NCBI GenBank assembly: GCA_047495785.1
Contig: JBLDXI010000003.1
Location: forward strand, 1,550,001-1,614,000
Length of the DNA stretch: 64,000 nt
Reading direction: 5' to 3'
Origin: Lepidodermella squamata
Taxonomy: Eukaryota; Gastrotricha
A program made the position numbers and the translations under genes. Positions within the stretch are counted from its first letter, which is position 1, and each line of letters opens with the position of its first letter. This document shows, piece after piece, positions 56,690 through 64,000 of this stretch. The notes beneath the pieces are model-generated. The model saw only the letters and a program-made list of their open reading frames with translations, was not told the origin of the DNA and did no database searches.

Positions 56690-57205
56690 ACCAGCAGCAC
56701 ATTTTCCGGACCGCCGGTGTTTCCTCCGCGCGCGCGCTCCCAATGGTAGGCTCGTTTTACGCGTAAATACGCCTCGCTCGCATTTATTGCGCAACAAATA
56801 ATTGCAGACTTCCCTCGCGCGCCCAAGAAAGTGTACAAGTCCGAAATTCAGGAGAATAAGGGCGCGCTAGGGGTTGGATATGCGTGGTGCGTGGTAATTT
56901 TCTTATTTTCGCTTTTTCAACCTTTTAAATTCTTATGGCCGGTGTTTCTGGATACGAACAGAGAAGTCATCAAATAAGGGCGTCATGATGCGGTCAATTT
57001 TGTTGTCGCATTAACAAAACCAAACATCCTTTATATTTTTTTCTTCGGAAAGCATGCAGCATGCTTGCCTTAAACTTAGCGCACGAGTGCGCGCGCGCGG
57101 GGAAGGCTATAATTATCTTGAATTGTTGCGCAATAATCCCCAACCAATAGGAGCGCGCGCGCGGAGGAACCACCGGCGGGCCGGAAAATGTGCGAAACAG
57201 CAACA
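56690..57205. mobile_element. Foldback element with GC-rich ends, about 0.5 kb
   Basis: Left CACATTTTCCGGACCGCCGG, TTTCCTCCGCGCGCGCGCTC is mirrored by right GAGCGCGCGCGCGGAGGAA, CCGGCGGGCCGGAAAATGTG. A further inner inverted pair surrounds TTGCGCAACAAATAATTG and CAATTGTTGCGCAATAA-like blocks. A fragment of the same element lies in the intron at 3245-3295. Confidence 0.65.
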
Positions 57206-57285
57206 TCTTGTGCAAGTCTAGCACGTCAACGAATCCAACGTCATTTGGTTCCAAAACGCAAACACGTACGCTAATTAACATCAGT

Positions 57286-57357
57286 GGCTCAGTAGCTTAG
57301 TGGTAGAGCGTCTGTCTCGTAAACAGAAGATCGCGGGTTCAATTCCCGCCTGGGCCT
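57286..57357 (+). tRNA. tRNA-Thr(CGT)
   Basis: 72 bp, identical to the intact gene at 42027-42098. It stands alone, without Gly or Gln partners, about 350 bp upstream of the claudin-like gene. Confidence 0.93.
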
Positions 57358-57713
57358 AGCGACTACTCCTTTTTGACACTTGCAATACAAGGTACAAGGA
57401 CAATTTTTATGAATTGAGGTAACTTTATTTTCGTTAGTTGTGTTTTAGCCAGATCTCCCAATAATCCTGTTTTCCCCATTTGAAAGCGTCGACTTATTCC
57501 AATCAATGGAAGAGTTTTACAACTTGGTTTTGTGCAAATCTGAAAGGATTGAGGATATCAATGCCTTTCAGTTTACACTTGCGTCATTCAATAGTCGTGT
57601 CTAAGCAGCGAATGAAAAGCGCGAGTCACACCAAAAGTGGGTGCGCTGTTTTTTTCTCTCACTCCCAGTATCGTGGTTCCAGAGTGACAATCATATAGCA
57701 GCCGCGCCGAACC

Positions 57714-59005
57714 ATGGCGAGGCCGTTGATGATCATTGGCCTAATCCTCGACATCATTGCAGTCGGAGGGATGGCAGCTGGGCTTGCATTGCCTCAGTGG
57801 CTAGACACTGGCTCTTCAACTTCAACAGCATCCTCGATAGTAGGATACACGGCCTTAGGGATATGGCAAGCTTGCTACACAGCTCTCGGGGTCTTCTCCT
57901 GTACAGTCAGTAAGTTATCAATCGGGATGCTCTGAATCTTATGAAACGATTGCGATACTTTAGCAACTAGTACAAACGCGACTTTCCTGGCTTGTAAAGC
58001 TTTGACAACCATAGGACCAATCATCACATTCCTAGCAGTCATTTTCATAGTGGTGTATCTCTGCTCAGTAAGCCGTGTTCGAATTTCATCCCATCTCCTG
58101 ATTTCCATACATAGAATCGAGCTTGTGGAGTACCTAGAAGACTTCTCACGGTAATTCTCATCGTACAACTCATTGGAGGTGAGATTTAATTGTTTGTAAC
58201 TATGGGTTAATCAGCTTAATCCATTTTTAAGTTGGCTGTGCTGCGGGAGGAGCCATTTACTACATTCTTACCTATCAATCGGCCTATTTTACAATAGCCT
58301 ATGTCACTTACATTTATGCTGCTGGGGGAGGATGTGCTGTTTTAGCTATGCTTCTGACCCTAATCGAGATTTGTCTGCAAGGAGAGCCTGATGACGGCGA
58401 GGAGCAGGGCGGCGGCGGGGGAGGTAACATGCCCCCTCCACCAGGTAAGTCACTCCTAACTAGAGGAAGGCCTACTCCATGTTTTTGTTTGCAGTTCAAA
58501 GAGAAGACTCCGATGTTTCAGTCATTATCCATCAACCTTATTCGAATCCTTACATGGGTTACATGGGCCCTGGAATCTTCCCGGGCGCATCAGTTTCTCC
58601 TTTCTTCCCTCCTCCGCCAACTTACAATCCAACTAAGTAAGTCTCGTATTTTTGCTACATTGTTTCTGAATTCTTCATTCATTTACCGCACAGGAAATCT
58701 ATGAACGGTTCTGGCTCTGCGGATTGGGCTAACATGGTATGAGAACACAGAATTGCCGTAGTCACGCCTTTTATATCGATTTTTAGGCAAATCAGCACTA
58801 TGCTAACTACTATCAGCAATATTACGCTAATTACTACAGCCAATATGCCCCTCAGGCGCCGTATGGCATGTTCCAGCAGCCGCAGCAAACACAACCTGTA
58901 GGGCCTTCAGCGGTCCAGCAACAACCGGCTGGTAATTTGATGCAAAGAAGTGACCAGGGTCGCAATGGTATGAGTGTCGTGCAGTTGGGTGGAGCCCAAA
59001 GATAG
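57714..59005 (+). CDS. Claudin/PMP22-like four-pass membrane protein with Pro/Tyr-rich tail, 7 exons
   Basis: Exons 57714-57909, 57964-58067, 58115-58178, 58232-58444, 58495-58636, 58694-58736 and 58787-59005; all junctions are GT-AG and the frame is open to TAG. TM1 follows MARPLMIIGLILDIIAVGG. The first extracellular loop holds the claudin signature: W29, then GIW at 49-51, C54 and C63 (spacing C-x8-C). TM2 is TIGPIITFLAVIFIVVY, TM3 RRLLTVILIVQLIG, and TM4 AAGGGCAVLAMLLTLIEI. A long cytoplasmic tail follows: acidic/Gly linker, PPPP, QREDSDVSVIIHQPYSNPYM, then a NYYQQYYANYY region rich in Tyr, Gln and Asn, ending VVQLGGAQR. Claudin-type proteins act in cell-cell junctions. The prion-like tail is unusual, and the neighbouring gene repeats it alone. 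Confidence 0.82.
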
Positions 59006-59087
59006 CACCAGATTATCATTTTTAAAATAAAATTGGATATTTTTAAAATATTTCTTAGAGTTTTAAATCCACTCTGAATTCAAGAAA

Positions 59088-59749
59088 ATGGCTAGAATGC
59101 CGCCACCTCCTCAGCAATGTAAGTTGTTGATTCGCTTGTCATTCTTCAAAATTTTCGTTGTTTACACTTTAGATCAACGAGAGGATTCTGATGCCTCGGT
59201 AATAGTTCACCAACCGTGGTCGAACCCGTACGCTGGTTACAGGCCGCCTGGTTTCTACCCGCCAATGATGCCTCAAATGATGCCGCCAATGATGCCACCT
59301 CCGATGCCAGGAATGGCCTATCCACCGCCGCCACCTCCACCACAAATGATGGCCGGATATGGCAATCCAAATCCTCAAATGAAGTGAGGAAATAATTTGA
59401 CCTAGTTCCCCAGACATACTTGTTGTCATTTAGTTTCAGACCGCCCTATCAGCCTCAAATGCCTCCAGTTGGTGGCGTAAGACCTTCGGGGGATCCTAAA
59501 GCTGACTGGGCTCAAATGGTTGGTCATTTCCTAGGTTTACAAGTCTTTACGTCTGTTTTGCTTCGAATTTAGGCCAGCCAGTACTATGCTAACTACTATC
59601 AACAATATTACGCAAATTACTACGCGAATTACATGGCTAGGATGGCTTATCAACCCCAACAACCTGCCGCCCCTATTCGGACAATCTTCCAGCAAGATGA
59701 CAAAGACAGAGGAGGTATCAAAGTTGTCCAAATGGGCGGGCAGCAGTAG
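59088..59749 (+). CDS. Tail-only paralogue of the claudin-like gene, Pro/Met/Tyr-rich, 4 exons
   Basis: Exons 59088-59118, 59173-59383, 59440-59518 and 59573-59749, all GT-AG, open to TAG. The protein starts MARMPPPPQQ and then repeats the tail modules of its upstream neighbour in the same order and with the same exon phases: QREDSDASVIVHQPWSNPYA, a Pro/Met-rich stretch, PKADWAQM, ASQYYANYYQQYYANYYANY, and VVQMGGQQ at the end. It has no signal peptide and no transmembrane segment, so it would be a free cytoplasmic version of the claudin tail. It lies 83 bp from the claudin-like gene, too close for much promoter, so co-transcription is possible. It arose by partial tandem duplication. Confidence 0.72.
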
Positions 59750-59844
59750 GGATTTAACTTGAAAGCTCACAACCTCAATGTATTGATTGAAACTTTCACT
59801 CTTGCATGCAAAACATGAATAAAGCACGGATTGTAATTTATTGA

Positions 59845-60804
59845 CTAGCATTTAGCAAAGTCCCAATTGGTCATGTAAACAGCCTGCGCGAAGTTGTAGT
59901 TGTCAACAAAATCACACATGAAAATGTTGACAGCTTTCTTATTCTTGCAATCAGCGCCAACGCTCGGCATCCACGTGGCGACATGCTTCGTCGCTGGTAG
60001 GGCTAAATTCTTCAAATTTCCCTTCAAATGAGTCATCACATAGGTAGCATCCGGGGTAAGAACAGCCTGATAGACGAAGAAGTAGTTCGAAACATGATTG
60101 GCTGTTTCGACGGTTCGGTTTTGCAGCTGCGTTGCCAGGGTCGAAGCCATCTTGTCCTTTTTCGTTGTGGGGTAGTACGGGTTTTGAAGGAAAGATTTAT
60201 CCCAGAAGTGGCATAGATCAAGAGCGGCTAGTGTCAGATCATCGGCGATCAAAATGACGTTTTTCTTCGTTTGACGAGCGTCCTTGAGTGTTGCCAAAGT
60301 TAGAGCTGGGAAGGTACACCTGCTAAAAGCCATATCCCCCAAAATTTCATCGGTTCCCTTAGCAAGATTCTGATAATGCTCAGTTTCAGTCACCTGAAGC
60401 AGGTGCTGGAAGTGGAGAACAATGAATTCATTAGGGTGAGCTTCTAAGAAGTTTTTCACGATCTGAAATGTCTCGAAAACTGGGACACCGCCTCGGATTT
60501 GGCCGTGGTTGAAGCGGTAGACTCCATCCTTGTCAAGATAGACCCTCAGATCGAAGTATCTGATACCGCCCTCTAGCTGCTGGGTGATATTCCAGTCTTG
60601 GGTGATCGAGTATCCCAAAGCAATCGGCGGAGCGACTGACAGCGAGAAATCGTAGGCCATTGCATCGTGAGCTCCCGGAAGGGCGAGTTGGACCAGTGGT
60701 ACGTTGTTGACTACGTTTTGGGGCAGCATGCCCATCCAGTCTGCAGGGTTGACATCGGTAGCTAAAGCCACACCGAAAAAAGCTGCTAAAATGTAAAGCC
60801 TCAT
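59845..60804 (-). CDS. Secreted PI-PLC X-domain protein
   Basis: Intronless 319-residue protein starting MRLYILAAFFGVALA, a signal peptide; a frame start at 60819 adds five residues. The PI-PLC X-domain fold of the PLCXD type is seen in the LALPGAHDAMAYD block (His46), GGIRYFDLRVY (79-89), RFNHGQIRGG (His100) and NEFIVLHFQHL. The two His residues match the general acid/base pair of this family. The catalytic set appears intact, so activity on phosphatidylinositol or a glycosylated form is plausible. A TATA box lies 54 bp upstream. It converges 3' to 3' with the tail-only gene (about 95 bp apart) and is transcribed away from the receptor at 61.7 kb. Confidence 0.85.
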   Translation of the reverse strand: MRLYILAAFFGVALATDVNPADWMGMLPQNVVNNVPLVQLALPGAHDAMAYDFSLSVAPPIALGYSITQDWNITQQLEGGIRYFDLRVYLDKDGVYRFNHGQIRGGVPVFETFQIVKNFLEAHPNEFIVLHFQHLLQVTETEHYQNLAKGTDEILGDMAFSRCTFPALTLATLKDARQTKKNVILIADDLTLAALDLCHFWDKSFLQNPYYPTTKKDKMASTLATQLQNRTVETANHVSNYFFVYQAVLTPDATYVMTHLKGNLKNLALPATKHVATWMPSVGADCKNKKAVNIFMCDFVDNYNFAQAVYMTNWDFAKC

Positions 60805-60857
60805 GACGATCGTTAACAATTCAGGCTAAATGCTTTTTCCAACAGGAAGGTGTGGTG

Positions 60858-60863
60858 CTTATA
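60858..60863 (-). promoter_or_regulatory. TATA box of the PI-PLC X gene
   Basis: TATAAG within GGATATAAGCACC on the minus strand. Expected transcription start near 60830, giving a 5' leader of about 25 bases before the ATG at 60804. Confidence 0.5.
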
Positions 60864-60869
60864 TCCTGA

Positions 60870-61740
60870 AAAGACGTGACTAAAATTGTGAAACGATAAG
60901 ATAAGGTTATGGGCTGTTAGAGTGCAATTAGTGCGATTTCAACTCCGAAAGTGCGTTTTACTTACCTTCTGTTATCAGCCAATTCTCGCTGCGTTTGTCG
61001 GCAGAAAATATGTTTACTAATTGGAAAGTGATTCATTTTGTGGCTCCATCATGGCTGCATGTTTTACCGGACGGGAACAAAAATAGAAAACTAATTTATT
61101 CAACATTTTTTCCAGATTATGAACGCATAATTTGGTGACTTTGACCCATTGATAGTCGCGGCGTTGAGTATTGGCTGAATCATCTCGTTTGGTTTAAATT
61201 AACATCGAAGAAGCCCTACTTGTTAGTTACTTTGTCAAGCAATTTTAACCATCCATATAGTGAATTCGCGGCTACCTATCTGTGGAAGCTTTTCACTACT
61301 ACGAATGAGTTTCAAACAACAGGAATAAACAAGATTGGATAAGTATGTGTTTTTGTCCCAGGACAAATACTAAGTAGGTATAATTATACACTTGTTGTTC
61401 GTCTCTGCATTCATTTCCGGGTGAAACAGACGTCTGATGCTGTCGTAAACAACAATCCTTTCCGGCAAAACATATCTGCTGCAATATTGCAACATATATA
61501 TTCAAAATTTAGGTCATTGTTGTTTTTGTTTTCCACAAAAGGGTTGTCCGAGTGGTTGCCGGAAGTAACGTATCGGATTACACAGATAAGAGTAACAAAG
61601 TGATATCTATAAGACTCTTTGGCTGAAAATTGTACACGAACCTCTCATCCTGTTATTGATAAACAGTCCTAATCAGCCCTATAAAATCCGTGGTTTCTAA
61701 TTATTTATCCAATCTTAGCAAGAGTCTTAAAAATCGGATT
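60870..61740. other. Intergenic between divergent genes, nothing recognised
   Basis: Shared 5' flank of the PI-PLC X gene and receptor H. No GGCGGAAGT block like that of receptors D, E and G was seen. Short frames without support. Confidence 0.45.
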
Positions 61741-64000
61741 ATGGCTAGAGTAATATTGAAACTGTTTATAGCCGTTATTCTGTTTTTCGAATGTAAATCA
61801 ACCTCATTCAAGTCAAAAACGATTTCAATGTTGGTCCTGGTTGGTTATACAGGTTTCGAACCAGATGATGGCCAATCTTGCGCTGCTGCAATGCGATTCG
61901 TTGTCGAGACAGTGAATCAAAGATCTGACATCCTGCCCAAATATCGCATTCAACTTGAACTGCAAGACGAAAGTACCAACTCGAATTTGGCTACTCGGCA
62001 CCTCGTAAACTACGCGCGATCGTTTAGAGATAAATCCTCAGTTGTTCAATCACCCGTGACAATAGGGCCGGCTTCATCGATCGGTTGCATTCCTTACGCC
62101 TCGACCTTGCACCATCTTCACATGGTATCTTTAACTGTTGGCTGCTCATCTCCAGTCTTTGAGGCGAATCGGAAAGATTTCCCGAATATCTATCGGATGA
62201 ATACCCCGGGTGGTGTCTTAGTCAGATCTTGGCTGTATGCCATAAAAAACGTCTTCACTTGGAAACAAGTCGGCCTAATCACTTCGACGCGCACTCTCGA
62301 TTTTCAACTAGCAAAGAGCTTCTACGAATTTAGTCTCCGGAATGGCATCAAGGTTCCTTGGTTTGACTCATTCGACTCTGAAGTCAGCGACGAAATGATG
62401 ATATCGCTGAAGAGAAGCTACGTTCGAATCATTGTAGTCTCCCTCGGTAGATGGTTTTCCAATGTCGAGTTCCTATGCGCCGCTTACAGGTTTGGTATCA
62501 CTGGGCCAAAATATGTATTCGTAACTTACGCAGCTGCTTTTAAAGACCCTCGAACCTTATCTAGAATAATTGATGCAGGTGAGAATTGCACCCGGGATGT
62601 TATCATCGAACAGACCAAGTACTCAGTTTTCATTGGATCGCCTCAAGATAACGCTCCAACTTCAACTCAAACAATTTTAGGGTACGATGTTCAACAGTTT
62701 GATAGAATGTTCGAAGACTTCACTGCACGCAGTTTTCGCAGCCCTTCATCACGTGAGTATGCTTGCCACGACATCGCCTTACAAGCCATTTTAGTGCTGA
62801 ATAATTCGGAGAAAGCTCTCTCTGAACTGAACATGACACTTTCTGACTTCCGAGAACATCCTAGAATCATTAGCTCTATAGCCAACCAAAGTGCAATGTC
62901 CACTGAGTTTTACAGCCTAAGAAACGGATTGGAAAGGTTCTCTCAAAGACTGGAAATGGATAGCTATCCCAACTATATAATGACTTGGTCTATTTGGAGG
63001 AATTTGATGGTGAATAACTATAAAATAGTCACCGGAGCCAACGTTTCGAATCTAAATAGCTACTCAGTGGCGTTGGACAAGGCATTGATTAAATGGTTCA
63101 CGAAGGACTCGCAAATCCCTGCAGATAAGCCTGAGCTTATTAGAATTTTGAATGATATCGAACCGATTACTACAATAGTGATCATTTCTCTCAATAGCAT
63201 AATTTTTCTAGTTCAGTTTTTCGGGTTTATAAAGCTGAAAACTAGGTCCAAGCTTTCAAAGGTCCAAAACCTTATGGCACTAGGATATTTCAGCCTTGAA
63301 TCTGCATCGGCTTGTTTTGCCTGTAGCTTGGAAATCAGTACCGAATACGTGAATTTCGGTATTTTCCATGCTAGAATCCTCATCATGGTGATCGGCCTAA
63401 CCCTTATTCATGGTGTTCTATTCACGAAGTTAATGATGTTCCGCAAAATTCTACAGAAACATCTGACATACGTGCAAAATGCAGTTGTTAAACCGGAAAA
63501 TAGATACTCATCTTCATCTTCGTCAAGACGTTCATCCACCGTTCAGCTCGAAAGGATCTATCCTCAATCATTGGCTGAACATCACGACAAGTTGAGTTGT
63601 TACCTAGCGACAGCTTGGGCAATTTTCAATACAGCTATTGTTACATGTTGGTTCGCTTTTGACCCGATAGAGCTCAAGTCTGGCATTGCTTCAGAGAATT
63701 ATAATGAAGAAATGGATACTTTCTATATCTATGAGGAGGCGCAATTTTCCTCAAACTATGGTATGATCTGGATCGCAATTTTTTCAGGGAGCCAAGGTAT
63801 TGTGTTGATTTTGAGCGCTTTCTTATCTTACTCGCTGCGTTCTGTAACACGAGTTATGAATTGCTCGCAAGAATTGCCCGAGCTAGTTGGATTCAGAGTA
63901 GCCGCGTTAATTGCTATTACATCATTTTTCGGCACTGGGCTCGCGCTATTCGCTTTATCCAACCGTCCAGCTGCAATGAATCTGGTCTTGTCGCTTGCCC
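61741..64000 (+). CDS. GABA-B-like class C GPCR, receptor H (open, runs off the window)
   Basis: Starts MARVILKLFIAVILFFEC, a signal peptide, and stays open to the window end (753 codons), where only the last part of TM7 and the C-terminus are missing. It is the only receptor on the plus strand. The binding domain carries GYTGFEPDDGQSCAAA, IGCIPYASTLHHLHM, TVGCSSPVFEANRKDFPN and DSFDSEVSDEMMISLKRS. The 7TM domain has ARILIMVIGLTLIHGVLF, WFAFDP and IWIAIFSGSQGIVLILS. It is the most diverged member: it has a longer juxtamembrane linker and a Ser-rich intracellular loop (SSSSSSRRSSTVQLER). It shares the lack of Cys in TM3 and ECL2. Confidence 0.88.
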   Translation, partial: MARVILKLFIAVILFFECKSTSFKSKTISMLVLVGYTGFEPDDGQSCAAAMRFVVETVNQRSDILPKYRIQLELQDESTNSNLATRHLVNYARSFRDKSSVVQSPVTIGPASSIGCIPYASTLHHLHMVSLTVGCSSPVFEANRKDFPNIYRMNTPGGVLVRSWLYAIKNVFTWKQVGLITSTRTLDFQLAKSFYEFSLRNGIKVPWFDSFDSEVSDEMMISLKRSYVRIIVVSLGRWFSNVEFLCAAYRFGITGPKYVFVTYAAAFKDPRTLSRIIDAGENCTRDVIIEQTKYSVFIGSPQDNAPTSTQTILGYDVQQFDRMFEDFTARSFRSPSSREYACHDIALQAILVLNNSEKALSELNMTLSDFREHPRIISSIANQSAMSTEFYSLRNGLERFSQRLEMDSYPNYIMTWSIWRNLMVNNYKIVTGANVSNLNSYSVALDKALIKWFTKDSQIPADKPELIRILNDIEPITTIVIISLNSIIFLVQFFGFIKLKTRSKLSKVQNLMALGYFSLESASACFACSLEISTEYVNFGIFHARILIMVIGLTLIHGVLFTKLMMFRKILQKHLTYVQNAVVKPENRYSSSSSSRRSSTVQLERIYPQSLAEHHDKLSCYLATAWAIFNTAIVTCWFAFDPIELKSGIASENYNEEMDTFYIYEEAQFSSNYGMIWIAIFSGSQGIVLILSAFLSYSLRSVTRVMNCSQELPELVGFRVAALIAITSFFGTGLALFALSNRPAAMNLVLSLA

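Overview
This is nuclear DNA from an invertebrate animal. The genes have GT-AG introns and products typical of Metazoa: GABA-B-like class C receptors, a claudin-like four-pass protein, EGF/C-type-lectin mosaics and secreted peptide precursors with dibasic sites. There are also tRNA genes and many AT-rich inverted-repeat transposable elements. I cannot place the phylum from the sequence.

The window is dominated by local duplication. (1) Seven GABA-B-type receptor loci, all with uninterrupted coding regions. Six lie on the minus strand between 7.3 and 45.1 kb and one on the plus strand runs off the right end. Receptors at 30.1-32.4, 38.7-41.0, 42.8-45.1 and 61.7-64.0 kb are open. The one at 35.2-37.5 kb has a single-base frameshift. 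The ones at 7.3-9.6 and 25.4-29.4 kb are broken, the latter by a 1.7-kb transposon with an 8-bp target duplication. (2) Four copies of a small, very basic secreted protein (here called the SVSVS family) at 6.7, 23.6-25.0, 46.4 and 49.9-50.4 kb. (3) A repeated tRNA trio (Thr-CGT, Gly-GCC on the opposite strand, Gln-CTG) at 22.7, 42.0, 45.7 and, inverted, 50.9 kb, with another Thr-CGT at 57.3 kb. At 22.7, 45.7 and 50.9 kb the trio lies next to an SVSVS gene, so tRNA trio plus SVSVS is a mobile duplication unit. (4) Two 13-exon EGF/C-type-lectin genes (13.1-17.8 and 51.9-55.9 kb) inside a larger duplicated block.

Left end: two multi-exon secreted-peptide precursors (0.8-1.7 and 2.4-4.0 kb) and an intronless GH114-type glycosidase (4.9-5.6 kb). 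A third precursor, a clear paralogue of the second, sits at 48.2-49.3 kb. Right end: the claudin-like gene with a long Pro/Tyr/Asn/Gln tail, then a second gene that repeats only that tail, then a secreted PI-PLC X-domain protein and the last receptor.

Functionally the window reads as a set of secreted or cell-surface gene families (peptides, receptors, lectins, matrix-like basic proteins) expanding and decaying together by segmental duplication, unequal recombination and transposition. The most unusual item is the GABA-B-like receptor array, whose members lack the usual TM3-ECL2 disulphide and any cytoplasmic tail. It lies in the same window as three uncharacterised peptide precursors. Any ligand-receptor link between them is only a hypothesis.
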